From Hippopus hippopus (taxonomy: Eukaryota > Mollusca > Bivalvia > Cardiida > Cardiidae), in the NCBI GenBank assembly GCA_946811185.2, contig OX328099.1, positions 15,775,859-15,839,858 on the forward strand: 64,000 bases of DNA, read 5' to 3'. The translations under genes were made by a program, and so were the position numbers. Positions 21,501 through 31,190 of this stretch are shown here, one piece after another. Below the pieces are notes generated by a model. It was given only the letters and a program-made list of their open reading frames with translations. It searched no databases and was not told the DNA's origin. How positions within the stretch are numbered: position 1 is the first letter of the stretch; each line of letters opens with the position of its first letter.

Positions 21501-22415
21501 CTAGGGCACTGAAGTGTTATGTTCATGGACCCTTCCATGACAAACCAGTACTTGCACTTTAAGTGATGATTGAACCTCCAAGTTACAAATCCTACTATTT
21601 CACCATGCAGCCATGTAGGACCCCTGCTATGGTTTGAAGACAGGCAAGGTAGCAACATGGGTCAAGTTTTATATTATTTAGCTTTTTTGTGGTAAGGCTA
21701 TGCTGGTAACCAGTATTTTGTCCTTCTCCCACAATGTTATCTAGTCTGTTAAAAGCAAGTTGCATCATTTGAGCCACCTTTGATTAACCGTCTATTGCTT
21801 ACTTTATTTAACCTGATCCTGGCCTGTATGCTGAATATATACCGGTAAATAGAACTCCGACAATTATTCAGGAAGTTATATACATGTATACATGGGAAGG
21901 TAAAAATAGAGTTTTAATTTATGTAAATGATGTCGACTTGGGTCAGGTTAAATGAAGTTAGTAATACAAAGGCTTTGACTTTGGATGATTCTTGAATTTA
22001 TCATGTGGTAATTAGAGAATTTTAATCTAGTCCATTATGAAAGTATTTTCAAATTGCATGTAAATATGGCCAAAAGGATGGTATTTTCCTATAAAAGAAC
22101 AGAAAATATTGCAGAAAGAAGAGGAACTGCTGATATCCACTATTTTCTCCTTTTTGGGCAATGTTTTCCGAAGCCTTTTCCCATGAAGTTTTAGAAATGT
22201 AGAATGATATTGATATGATTAATGATTAATTCTGCTTTCTATTTTTGCAGCCTTTTCGTGCAACCAAAGTGATATATGTGGAGAGCATCTGTCGTGTGGA
22301 ATCTCTGTCACTTTCAGGAAAAATACTCTACCATCTTGCAGATGAACTGTTGGTACAGTGGCCAGAGTTACAGACAAAATATCCTAAAGCAAAATATTTA
22401 GGGCGTGTTGTATGA
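15556..22415 (+). CDS. ALG14: ALG14, UDP-GlcNAc transferase membrane subunit (5 exons)
   Basis: Coding exons are 15556-15724, 17895-18031, 19427-19558, 20887-20946 and 22251-22415. All four introns are GT-AG, phases agree, and the product is 220 aa (the human protein is 216). ALG14 anchors catalytic ALG13 on the cytosolic face of the ER and together they add the second GlcNAc to dolichol-PP-GlcNAc. Residues 6-29 form the N-terminal membrane helix. The glycine loop LVVLGSGGHTTEIL is split across exons 1 and 2. IPRSREVKQSW (exon 3), CNGPGTCIPIC (exon 4) and YVESICRVESLSLSGKIL (exon 5) are family hallmarks. The ATG at 15556 has a good context (AAACATGG), and an in-frame TAA lies at 15511. The last codons, LGRVV and stop, match the family C-terminus. 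Every intron holds at least one family A element or fragment. No poly(A) signal was resolved. Confidence 0.96.
16092..16170 (+). mobile_element. Family A MITE, 5' fragment (ALG14 intron 1)
   Basis: CTCTTTACTAAACGACGAAA and GCATTTCCAGACGACAGACT are the left third of family A. It breaks off into unrelated AATTGGGAA-rich sequence, so the element is truncated. Confidence 0.65.
16250..17375. other. ALG14 intron 1 body, nothing recognised
   Basis: No further repeat ends or exon-like signals. AATTGGGAA-type motifs at 16210-16255 recur at 17448-17510 and may bound a decayed element. Confidence 0.35.
17578..17640 (+). mobile_element. Family A MITE, hairpin fragment
   Basis: CATTGTGGGAAAAGGAAAAA followed by ATGCTTGTTAGCAGCAATG is a decayed family A centre in ALG14 intron 1. 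Confidence 0.5.
18500..18712 (+). mobile_element. Family A MITE (ALG14 intron 2)
   Basis: CTTTACCAAACAACATTTTA opens the element. The hairpin GGAGAAAATGGTGG/CCAGCATTTTCTCC centres near 18627, and the end GAGGG is followed by TTAA (18713-18716). Confidence 0.85.
19093..19315 (+). mobile_element. Family A MITE (ALG14 intron 2)
   Basis: CCCTTTACCAGACGACAAAA to TAGTAAAGGG with TTAA at 19316-19319. It lies 112 bp before exon 3. Confidence 0.88.
19622..19826 (+). mobile_element. Family A MITE (ALG14 intron 3)
   Basis: CTCTTTACCAGACGACAAAA to GTGGTAAAGGG. The central hairpin is shortened to GGAAAAATTTCTCC. Confidence 0.85.
20352..20525 (+). mobile_element. Family A MITE (ALG14 intron 3)
   Basis: CCGTTTACCAGATGACTATA to TTGGTAAAAGG, with a partly deleted hairpin near 20440-20470. 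Confidence 0.8.
20600..20872 (+). mobile_element. Family C MITE (ALG14 intron 3)
   Basis: ACTCTGGCAAAAAGACG opens it and CACAGAGCATGACTCATATA closes it, with GGATCCATAAAATCC and the CAGCCTGCGAGGACC core between. It ends just before the exon 4 acceptor. A direct/inverted AATGATTCATTTA duplication near 20690-20725 is extra. Confidence 0.8.
21172..21408 (+). mobile_element. Family A MITE (ALG14 intron 4)
   Basis: The start is blurred (CCTTTACCACACAATACC, then TTTACTAATCAACAAAATTTG). The hairpin GGAGAAAATGCTGG/CCAGCATTTTCACC is clear, and GGTAAAGGG is followed by TTAA (21409-21412). Confidence 0.85.
21425..21515 (-). repeat. SINE tail fragment (ALG14 intron 4)
   Basis: TGCCACTTTCAACACTATGT and CAGTCATATCGCGGCAACAG match the tail block seen at 25650-25745 and, inverted, at 39570-39640. 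Confidence 0.55.
21660..21785 (-). mobile_element. Family A MITE fragment (ALG14 intron 4)
   Basis: GCTGGTAACCAGTATTTTGTCC and CCCACAATGTTATCTAGTC are the right half of a reversed family A copy. Confidence 0.55.
22075..22205 (+). mobile_element. Family A MITE fragment (ALG14 intron 4)
   Basis: AGAAAATATTGCAGAAAGAA to CCACTATTTTCTCCTTTTTG and AAGCCTTTTCCCATGAAG form a decayed family A centre and right arm, ending about 45 bp before exon 5. Confidence 0.5.
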
Positions 22416-22639
22416 TATTAATCATTTAGCACCTAGCTGTACTTTGTAATCTGCATGCCCCGTGACATTCACATTATAAGGATTTAAGGGAATGTTACCA
22501 AAACATATAACAAAAATTTGAGTAAGCTAGGTAACCAACCGTTGTTCGCCTTTGGACTAACAAACGGATAGAATTGTGATATCAATGATGAATTTTCTTT
22601 CATTGCAACCATGTTTTCACAAGTATTTGTGTTCTAAAG

Positions 22640-22792
22640 CTTATTCCTCTCCCAAATAATCCCATGTTTTGACAACCCTGAGGATGACAGATTTTGAAAA
22701 CATTCTGGGAAAAAGAATAGATTTTAGAAACAAACATTTTTTCCACTTTTCCCAAGATGTTTCAAAGAGAAATTTCATCATCCTATGTATGT
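22640..22792 (-). mobile_element. Family A MITE, reversed and decayed
   Basis: CCCATGTTTTGACAACCCTG then GAAAACATTCTGGGAAAAAG and TTTTTCCACTTTTCCCAAGATG are a reversed family A centre. The hairpin has diverged to TAGATTTTAGAAACAAACA. It abuts the next copy. Confidence 0.6.
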
Positions 22793-22796
22793 TTAA

Positions 22797-23017
22797 CTCT
22801 TTACCAAACAACAAAATTTTGGACTGTACCAAACCAGAAATATTTGCAGACAACAAATTAGGTGTTGTTAAAATGATGATTTCCCTCTTTGATAAGGTAG
22901 AAAACATCGTGGGAAAAGGAGAAAATGCTGGTTACCAGCATTTTCTCCTTTCCCCACAATGTTTTCAAAAGTGTAATCTATCAGGTTCATTAAAAGTCAG
23001 GATTTTGGGATAAAGGG
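22797..23017 (+). mobile_element. Family A MITE, well preserved
   Basis: TTAA (22793-22796), CTCTTTACCAAACAACAAAA, a near-perfect central palindrome at 22905-22965, then GATAAAGGG followed by TTAG. Length is 221 bp. Confidence 0.9.
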
Positions 23018-23454
23018 TTAGTTTTTGTCTGGAAATGCTTTCAACCTAGACCAGTTTCAAATTTTGTCATCTCGTAATCAGTTGATTCATGTTGGTTTTT
23101 CATGGTTTATAAGAATATTTTCAAAGTCCTATGCTGGACATTTGTTATCATGAGATACTGATTTACAAGAAAATCCACTTGTTTTTTTTTCCAAGCAGCC
23201 AGCCTGGAATTGAAGAGTATATCGGTATAAAAGAGCCTTTGCTTACGAGCAATGGCTTTTTGTTTACCAACATGTTTGACACTCGGACATTCCATCAAAG
23301 TTTTGATGTTAATTATTTTGAGCAAACATCTTTCAAGTTGATTTACTCTCTTGTTGTGTTATATGACATTTTAATATGTTAGAATTTGTTTCAACCTGGT
23401 TCAGTATTTGTACATTATGTTGTATATAAATCTTAATTCCATTCTTTGATAAAC

Positions 23455-23605
23455 CTGAAGAGAAAACTTCAGAAAACTGTGTTTGAAAATGAGAAAATAC
23501 TGGTTGCAAGCATTTTCTCGTTTTCCCACAATGTTTTCTAGTATTTCAAAGACACATCTCGTCATTTAAGCCACATCTTATCTTGTTTCATGCCAAGGCT
23601 TTCAA
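23455..23605. mobile_element. Family A MITE fragment
   Basis: GAGAAAATACTGGTTGCAAG/CATTTTCTCGTTTTCCCACA centres near 23500, with one arm lost. Confidence 0.6.
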
Positions 23606-23727
23606 TTTGCACATGTTTAAATTTTTTGTTGTTTTATGAGGAGATAATTATTAGTTAGGAATATAAAAGAGTGAAAAGTTTCTGAAAGAGGTAAGGTTTG
23701 AAACACTGATGTACTCATTTGACAAGT

Positions 23728-23982
23728 GGGCCATGCCCTGGCAAAAGGGGTTTTAATGCATCTGTAATGCATTGTACCAAGCAAGACATCACATAAATAT
23801 GGATCGTTAAATCCATTTTGTCAAAAAATCTGCTGAAATAATGAGGTAGGCTGGTCCTTTGGCAGAAAATTGACCGGCAGAAAAAGGTATCGACCCATGT
23901 TAGCCTATGCAGACTGTGCAGGCTGACATGCTGCGATGCTTTTTGCAGATCCATTAAACCCCCTTTTCACAGAACGTGGCTC
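23728..23982 (+). mobile_element. Family C MITE
   Basis: GGGCCATGCCCTGGCAAAAG opens and CACAGAACGTGGCTC closes it. The interior has GCATTGTACCAAGCAAGACA, GGATCGTTAAATCC and a core with TTAGCCTATGCAGACTGTGC. Confidence 0.85.
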
Positions 23983-24184
23983 ATATCTATTTGCAGAGAA
24001 TTGTAAAGGGCATTTCACTTTACCGTTTAGTTATAAAAAACATTGATGCTTCAATAATGTGCTTGTATCTCTGCATTGAACTGCTTGAAAATATTGTGCC
24101 AAGCAAAAGCCTTTTCTGCCATAATGTTTCCATAGGAGTCAATGAAAGCTATTTTGTTGTAGATCTAAGGTTAGCCTGATCAGT

Positions 24185-24260
24185 AATGAGTCTTTTCCCA
24201 CGATGTTTTCAAAAGCCGTCTTCCTCGGGGATGCTAAAATCCAGGATTCTGTGGTAATGA
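24185..24260 (+). mobile_element. Family A MITE, right-arm fragment
   Basis: CTTTTCCCACGATGTTTTCA and AAAGCCGTCTTCCTCGGGGA are the right third of family A. Confidence 0.6.
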
Positions 24261-24466
24261 AGTGAACATTCCACATCTGTGAAATGTCGAAATTGTGGCT
24301 ACATTAAAGACTTTTGCCTAGAATCTTCCAACATGTTTTACAGTGTTGGTCCCAGATCAGGATGCACCCCCTGTGATCTAACTCACAGTGATCTACTCAA
24401 ACAGTGAAAAGATCTGAAGTTATGCTGAACATGCTAAGTCTTGTTGCTGTTGACATTGCTGATTGA

Positions 24467-24687
24467 ACACTGTACCACACAGCAAAATTTTAGACCTGTC
24501 CAAATTCAAAGCATTTCCTAAAGATAAATTAAATGTGGCTCAAAAGATTAGTCCTGTCTTTGAAATGGCAGAAAACATAGTGGGAAAAGAAGAAATGCTG
24601 GTAACCATCATTTATTACTTTTCTCACGATGTTTTTAAAAGCCATCTTCCTCATGGATGCTGTAACTTACGATTGTGTTGTAAAGGG
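24467..24687 (+). mobile_element. Family A MITE
   Basis: CTGTACCACACAGCAAAATT to GTTGTAAAGGG. The hairpin is GAAATGCTGGTAACCATCATTT, with mismatches. Confidence 0.85.
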
Positions 24688-25002
24688 TCATAATGGTGAT
24701 TTGTTGAAGTAACATAATGTTCTCCGTCCTTGTTTGGCCAACCTATTATCCCCAGTTGAAGTGACATTGCTTTAATGTTGTCCATCTGTCTATCCATCTG
24801 TCTATTTTTTCCTGTACACAATTATGCCCCCGTCTGCGAGGGATATCTGTCCAGTGCAGTAACGTGTTCAAATTATCACTGCATGTTGATTATTACAGCT
24901 GGATTGGCAAACTTTGTAAAAATGGAATTGGTGCCCTTCTGATGCTTAAAACAAGGCAGCTGACTGATTGTGATGTACATTACATGTTAGACTTGTTATT
25001 AA

Positions 25003-25207
25003 TCCATAGGCTGCTTAGGGTGACTAACTGACCTTTTGCGGACAATGTAGATTAAGATCAGACTGCACAGAACGTGCAGTCTGATCTTGGATCTACACTG
25101 TCCGATAAGGAGATTATCTTTCCTCCAAAAATACCATTGAAATAGGAAAATCTGGGTTTTAACTTTCGGCTTGAAAGTTTTATTTCCTTTATTTAACAGG
25201 ATAAGGG
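25003..25207 (+). mobile_element. Family B MITE
   Basis: TTAA (24999-25002) and TTAA (25208-25211) bound a 205-bp element. It contains TGACCTTTTGCGGACAATG, the perfect palindrome around CTGCACAGAACGTGCAG (about 25062-25082), TGTCCGATAAGGAGAT and the end GATAAGGG. Confidence 0.9.
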
Positions 25208-25547
25208 TTAAAGATGCTTGTCTTTGCATTAACTCTTGGCGGAAAGAGAAAGTTGAAGTCAGCATGATAGCTTATATAAATTCATAGGGTTATATTGACA
25301 GTTATAATATTTGTGGTATTGACAGATCAATGCACACATGCATTTGATGCAATACTGGTTTATATTGCGACAGTTTTACAGGGTCATTAAGTTTAGGAGC
25401 TATTTGTCTCAAGCTGTGCTCTGAAAATGTTGATGCAGTCATACTGATATTAAAAGTTTCACATATTAATGTGGCTTTTATTTACTGTTTTATGCCCCTG
25501 AGTTGTTAAACAGTCTTTTATTTATTTATGTAACCTCTTTTGAAGTA

Positions 25548-25895
25548 ACATTTAACATAGGACAAAATTTTAGACTCTTCCAAGATAAAGCATTTGCAAA
25601 CAACAAAATGAATTTGGCATAGTCGATGGTTGATTGATTGATTGATGGAATGATGTTCTACGCCGCTTTCAACATTATGTCAGTCATATCACGGCGACAG
25701 CTTACATTATTCATGTACCGTATGTCTTTGGTTTCAGCAGTACTAGGTTAGGGCCTTCATAAGATTTGTCTTTAAATAGGTAAAAACATTGTTGGAAAAG
25801 GAGAAAATGCTGGATTTTCTCCTTTTCCAAACAATGTTTTCAAAAGTCATCGTCCTCAGGTTCGTTGAAACTCGAGATTGTGTGGTAAGAGGTGA
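25548..25895 (+). mobile_element. Family A MITE split by a SINE
   Basis: The left third (GACAAAATTTTAGACTCTTC to AAATGAATTTGGC) ends at about 25620. The rest (TTTGTCTTTAAATAGGTAAAAAC onward) resumes at about 25757 and ends GTGTGGTAAGAGG. The gap is SINE tail sequence, so the SINE is younger than this family A copy. Confidence 0.75.
25625..25755 (-). repeat. SINE tail inserted in family A
   Basis: GATTGATTGATTGATGGAAT, then GCCGCTTTCAACATTATGTC and CAGTCATATCACGGCGACAG. The GATTGATT run is the 3' tail of a SINE seen from the opposite strand. Confidence 0.65.
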
Positions 25896-25924
25896 ACATG
25901 CCTTCAATTTACTGCAAGATGCAC

Positions 25925-26245
25925 CTAGATTGGTTGATTAATTGTATGGTGTTTAACGCCGTTTTCAAAATTGTTTCACTTATATCGCGGCGGCCAGTAA
26001 ACCTATCCATGTTTTCGTAGAGTTTCTTTTACCAGTACTCAGCACAAATATTCTGTACAAGCCACTAGCTGCTTTCCCACATAGCAATCGTCGAAACAAT
26101 GGTCAGCGCTGAGAGAGGAATGAACCCTGTCGCAATGTCTATCATCAATCCTCGGAAAGAAATTGGCCGAGCCGGGGATAGAAACAGCGACCCCCTGTTC
26201 TCAAGTCATGTACGCTACCTACTGAGCTACCGGGGCTCGACTGCA
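25925..26245 (-). repeat. tRNA-headed SINE, near full length
   Basis: On the - strand the head reads GAGCCCCGGTAGCTCAGTAG (A box) and CTGTTTCTATCCCCGGCTC (B-box region). The body and the TTAACGCCGTTTTCAAAATT tail with GATTG repeats follow. The tRNA-like head drives RNA polymerase III transcription in this class; mobility depends on a partner LINE. Confidence 0.8.
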
Positions 26246-26324
26246 CTTAGATTTGCAAAGAGTTTGTGTTTATTACTGTAAACCCTTTGGGAAGTTAAAT
26301 AAAGCAGAGGATATGTACACCTTT

Positions 26325-26560
26325 TTTTTTTGTTTGTATTGGAGTTTAAAGCCGTTATAACAGCTTAGGTCATATCACGGCGGTCAGTGCACCTACGCAT
26401 CTGTTTCCTGGCTTTCTCACAGCAGTAATGACACAACTTTCTTTTCAAACCAGTGACCGCTTTTCTCGTATGCAACAGAGGTGAGCGGCAAAAAATCTCC
26501 AGAAAGAAAGTTTATCGCAACCGGGTATCGAACCTGCAACACCTAGTTGGAAAAAAGGTA
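26325..26560 (-). repeat. tRNA-headed SINE, head truncated
   Basis: The same family as 25925-26245: GTATTGGAGTTTAAAGCCGT, TCATATCACGGCGGTCAGTG, and on the - strand a B box GCAGGTTCGATACCCGGTTG at the other end. The A box is missing. Confidence 0.75.
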
Positions 26561-27031
26561 GCATTTTCTCCAACCATTCTTACTCCAACTCTAGTTCCAA
26601 ACATTGAGATTAGTGCCTGATTGGATAAGATATCATAAGGCCTACCTCAGCCAACCCGTAGGCTTGGCTTAGAATTTAGAATTGGATCAATAGTTTGAGT
26701 TTTTGGCGAATATTTTAAAATTTTGCGATTTTGATGCTTTTTGCCTTTAAGTGATCACATGACTTAATTCATCAATGATAAACAAAGGAATTGTGCGGAA
26801 ACAAGTGATACATATGATTTTATTTATCAACGAAAAAAAAATAAGGAATTGAAGATATCTATTATTAAACGCAATTCAGTATCTTCGCTGATTAGGAACT
26901 TTTTATCAGGGCTGTAAAGTTTTTTGTCCTTAAAAATTCGCGGTGACCTAATTCCCATGCATCAATAATTTCTTGTTTAACTATTTTGATGACATGTATC
27001 GCCCCTGTTTCTTTATTTCAATAGTCTTTAA

Positions 27032-27235
27032 CTCTTTACCAAACGACAAAATTTTAGACTTGTCCAAATTGAAAGCATTTGCAGACAAAATGTTGCTCAT
27101 TTGATGGAATTTGGCTTTGAAAGGGTAGGAAACATGGTGGTCAAGGGAGGAAAATGCTGGTCACCAACATTTTCTCAATTTCCCATGTTTAAAAGCCCGC
27201 TTCCACAGGGTTGTTAAAATAAGAAATTGCTGAAT
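27032..27235 (+). mobile_element. Family A MITE
   Basis: TTAA (27028-27031) then CTCTTTACCAAACGACAAAA. The centre is GGAGGAAAATGCTGG/CCAACATTTTCTC. The right terminus has decayed to GCTGAATAGAG. Confidence 0.85.
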
Positions 27236-27610
27236 AGAGAAAATGAATACAACAATACATATGAATACATATAGCGAATCCTCCAGGTACACTGCTCCTT
27301 GGACATGCAGAAAATTTACTAATAGCAAAAAGTTTCGACTCAGGTCAGACTGCGCGGACTGCGCAGTCTGACCTGAGTCGATACTTTTAGCAGATGCATT
27401 AAGCCCCTTTTTCACAGAGCATGGCCCAATAAAATGTGTTAAATCCTCGCATTTGGGTCAAAAGGTCAAAAAACGAAGAAGTATCTCAAAATAGAAATCT
27501 GGATTTTTAAAAAGAACAAGACCGCCGAGAGGGCTGGAAACGGATTTCTAATTAAACTATTTTGAATGAATATCGCCCTTACTGCTTTGTTGCATTACCG
27601 TATATTTTAA

Positions 27611-27825
27611 CTGTTTATCAGACGACAAAATTTTAGACTTGTCCAAATTGAAAGCTTTTGCAGACGACAAATAGAATGTTGCTCAAATGATGAAATTTGG
27701 CTTTGAAAGCGTAGAAAACATTGTGGGAAAAGGAGAAAATGATGGTTACCAACATTTTCTCTTTCCTCCAACAAAGTTTTAAAGGCCCGTTTCTCCAGAG
27801 TTTTTTAGCACGGGATTGCTGAATA
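27611..27825 (+). mobile_element. Family A MITE
   Basis: TTAA (27607-27610) then CTGTTTATCAGACGACAAAA, with a centre GGAGAAAATGATGG/CCAACATTTTCTC. The right end decayed to GAATAAAG. Confidence 0.85.
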
Positions 27826-27862
27826 AAGAAAATGAAAAGAATATATCCAAATTTATATGTAT

Positions 27863-28210
27863 GAGCCATACTCTGGCAAAAGGGGGTTTAATGCATCTCC
27901 ATAATGCATTGCACCGAGGAAGACATCACCCTCTTCGGGATCCATAAAATCCACTTTGTCTAAAAAATGAATTATTAGTTAAACTGGCCCTTTGACATGC
28001 AGAAAATTGACCGGTGAATTTTCTGCATGTCAAAGGGCCAGTTTAACTAATAATTCAGTTATTTTGCAGATCAAGATCAAACTGCACGGAATGTGCAGGC
28101 TGACTTTGAATCTATATTAACCCCTACGGCCATATCTTTGCTGCCGAAAAAAACCTTGAAAAGGCAATATTTGAGTTTTAACATCCTTTCTTTCATTTTT
28201 TATATCTGAA
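27863..28210 (+). mobile_element. Chimeric family C/B element with an inverted duplication
   Basis: It starts as family C (GAGCCATACTCTGGCAAAAG). An inverted pair of about 40 bp per arm (CTGGCCCTTTGACATGCAGA at about 27985, its complement at about 28028) folds back. It then switches at TTTTGCAGATCAAGATCAAA into a family B core and right arm, ending with the B motif ATATTTGAGTTTTAAC. Confidence 0.7.
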
Positions 28211-28624
28211 AAGTGCCTTGGGGTTGGTTATGCAAAAGAAAGTCAGTGTCTATAAAGTGTTTTAGGCAGAGCTGGGAAAGATACTAAAGATACTGCAGAA
28301 AAGCATGAATAGGTACTACAACAGTCGCGAAATAACAGATTCACATACTTAGATTACTGTAGTGAACATTAACTAAGCAAACAGAATAAATCTGTAAGAA
28401 GGAAAAACAGAGTTGAACCAAAAACGAAACTTTCTCAGAAACCGTTAATGAATAATGGAATAAGGCAGCAGGGGCGAAATCTCATCAAAATAGTTTAATT
28501 AGAAACCTGTCTCCTGCTTTCTCGACGTTCATGTTTTAAAATTCAAGATTTCTATTTTGAGAAACTCGTTCGTTACTTGACCCTTTCGACCCTTTCGGTG
28601 CTCATGCGAGGCTTTAACACATAT

Positions 28625-28745
28625 GATTGAGCAATGCTCTGTGAAAAGGGAACTTAATGCATCTGCAAAAAGTATCGACCCAGGTCAGCCTGCGCATTCC
28701 GCCTGTCATTGCACGTTCTGTGCAGTTTGATCTTGATCTGCAATT
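28625..28745 (-). mobile_element. Second C/B chimera, reversed
   Basis: GCTCTGTGAAAAGGGAACTT and AAAAAGTATCGACCCAGGTC are family C. After CAGCCTGCGCATTCCGCCTG it switches to GCACGTTCTGTGCAGTTTGA, a family B core. Confidence 0.7.
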
Positions 28746-28854
28746 TCCTCAGTAACTTCAGTTTTTAGGACAAATCTGACTGAGTCGGAGTTTGAACTTA
28801 TGCGCAGCGCTGAATATGTTTGGATTATATTTGCGTAGCCTGTAAGATACCGTC

Positions 28855-28995
28855 GATTGATTGATTGTATTGGAGTTTAACGCCGTTTTAAAGCTGTGTA
28901 CGAGCGTAAGTAAAGCTGTTTCCACTCTGAAAATTATTGTGGGAAAAGGAGAAATCGCTCCTAATGAACAATTTCTCCTTTAACCACTGTGTCTG
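28855..28995. mobile_element. SINE tail fragment followed by family A fragment
   Basis: GATTGATTGTATTGGAGTTT and AACGCCGTTTTAAAGC belong to a SINE tail. From 28930 TTATTGTGGGAAAAGGAGAA and ATTTCTCCTTTAACCACTGT form a GCTCG-subfamily family A hairpin. Confidence 0.6.
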
Positions 28996-28999
28996 CTGA

Positions 29000-30490
29000 G
29001 CTTTTATCCTATCTTTTTCTTTGAAAAATATTAACTTCCACAGTATCCTTCTTCCCTGTTTTTTTGACGAAATAAGCACGGATAGGTGCCATTTTTATTT
29101 TTTTCTTATTGTTTAGAATTATAAATACTATATAAGTGTTTAAGAAAAATCTGTCCGTTTGAAAGCATGTATTTATTAAAGATTAACCCTTAATTCGGTC
29201 AAATTATCCCCCTTTTTAACTCAGTGGTCTATACATGTATATAACATGCATATTTGTTCATTTATCATGCTCAAAACCAGGCCTTTATATATTTTTTGTG
29301 CAAAACAAAATGAATTTTCATTAAAATGGTGTATATTTGTATATAATTCCGGTAATTTTCCTGTTTAACTGACTAGCGTGTTAAATCCAGTATAAGCTGA
29401 ATTTTGGAACTGTATATACCTTTTTCAAAGGCAAATTTCTCAGAAACGAGCACGGTGATCAGTATCTTTTTTTACTGTAATCTCCTAGAAACATGATGAG
29501 CTTTATACGTGCAAAGTTTGAAAAAAACTCTCTCCGTTAGAAAAAAATGTGATATACGTCGTTAAAGATCAACAAACAGAATATTTCCATTGCATTTCTT
29601 ATTGTGATAAATAAATGGGTATGAGCGGTGGCTTGAGTCATCGGATGGAACCGGATCGGACTTAATGACTGGATTGGACCATTTCTTCAATACTGTATGG
29701 ACTCACCAAGTTTTGTGTTTACCGAGGCCACTTACTCAATATTCGCTAATTTGTCAGTACTTTCAGTACTTTGCTTTTCCTAGTTCAGGGACAAAGCAAC
29801 CGGGTCAGGAGTATTTAGGAGTTCAGGAGTATCCGTCAGCCTGTGAAACTTCTAGTCACTATCTGTATGGTGTCATTTCCCTCTTTGTAACTTTTTATTT
29901 TTTCATAAATTGGTCTTCTGCAACGTGCAAAACTGTCGTCTGCAAGAGATTAGCAATTTCTTACGTTAAGAATTTTAACAAATGGAAGCATTGCTAAAAG
30001 ATTGACACGGAACAGCATGCACTGCTTGACGGAAGTATCTTCCCCGTTTATGTCGATGAGAGTTTCGCCCACCCCCCGCTCAAGTCTTTCAAAAATATAT
30101 ATTTGAGTGAATTCATTTTCCTGAATAAAAATGAATTTCATATGTAAACTTTATTTTACTTTCGAAATCAACGGAATATTTAGACCTTCAGAAGTTGTGG
30201 GAGGTCTAAAATCGCACATCCGTTTACTTATTTTGATTTTATTACCAAATATTTCTTTCAACAAACTGTCAGAAAAAAGAGATCGTACTGGGAAAAAATG
30301 CATCGGGAGAAAAATGTCGGGGTTAATAGGTGATTTTTAATCATCAAACTAAATTTATCTGGATTCATTTAATCACGCAATTTCTCTTCAATCCTCGTTG
30401 TAAATCCTTACGCCCTTTAACAGTATTACAGTAGACGTATTAAATTACAACTCTTGAAAAAATAAGAACAATCAACAGAATTATGACGTC
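29000..30490. other. Longest stretch without a recognised feature
   Basis: AT-rich DNA. A 110-codon open frame at 29665-29997 has a tyrosine- and phenylalanine-rich composition and no domain I recognise. No splice-consistent gene model could be built, and no repeat ends were found. Confidence 0.4.
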
Positions 30491-30504
30491 TCATACACAT
30501 ATCC

Positions 30505-30575
30505 AAGCGAAAACATTTTGGAAAAAGGAGAAATTGCTCGTAACGAGCAATTTCTCCTTTTTCCAAAATGTTTTC
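30505..30575. mobile_element. Family A hairpin, GCTCG subfamily
   Basis: AAAACATTTTGGAAAAAGGA GAAATTGCTCGTAACGAGCA ATTTCTCC forms a near-perfect fold-back of about 30 bp per arm. The outer arms are not recognisable. Confidence 0.7.
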
Positions 30576-30889
30576 ATTAAATCGTCTGTTGCAACGCAGA
30601 AGATGTCGCGTGCAGGTGGTAAAGTGTTCATCAAAACTCGTTTGCTGCCGCTTTTCACCATTACGCCATTTTTAGAGATAAACGGCAGGAACTGTGAGAG
30701 AAAGCCATAAAAAGTCTGAAACGAATAAGTTGTCATCAATTTTAGATTACGCAGTTACGCAATAATTAACAACTCCCCCTTTTTTTTTTATTCCTTTGAA
30801 AAAAAAAAAGAAGCGCTGAAACATCCGTCATCCTAATTGGATAAGACACTATGCTTTTTAACAAAAAAAAACATGTACTAAAATTGCAT

Positions 30890-31190
30890 GTGGTGTTCGT
30901 GGTCGTGTGGTAGGGCCTTCGCATCGCAGCTGCATGGTTCCGAGATCGGCTTTGGGGAGAGAGTGTCGACCCTGGGACCATTCATTGGCCCACAAATTCG
31001 GTGCGAGTACTGGTTGTAGTTTCCTGGAAACAGACTCGGGAGAGATTAGTATAAGTTGCATGAAGTTGTTTCTCAATCGATGTAAATTGAACATGTTTAA
31101 ATTAAAAAGAAATGCAAGCTTTGACCGAAGGGAAAAATTCATAATACACTAGTTACCTCCCCTGAAACGTCTATAATGCGTGTAGATATA
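30890..31190 (+). repeat. SINE-like insert in the satellite
   Basis: GTGGTCGTGTGGTAGGGC resembles a tRNA A box and CATGGTTCCGAGATC a degenerate B box. A non-tRNA body follows with GACCCTGGGACCATTCATTG. It splits a satellite monomer between TAAAATTGCATG and the next CCATAAAA block. Both boundaries are approximate. Confidence 0.5.

Larger units (their letters stand above)
27290..28745. repeat. Large inverted repeat with family C halves in its arms
   Basis: The segment 27425-27600 is present in inverted form at about 28465-28640; shared blocks include AACTATTTTGA/TCAAAATAGTT, GGATTTCTAATTAAA and AAAATAGAAATC. Beyond each arm the repeat continues into half of a family C element (27290-27424 and 28625-28745). 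The loop holds a family A element and a B/C chimera. The arms have clear mismatches, so the structure is old. Confidence 0.75.

Noticed and set aside
29665..29997. 110-codon open frame as a small membrane protein
   Set aside because: A single hydrophobic patch and no splice, start or family support; composition fits AT-rich non-coding DNA.
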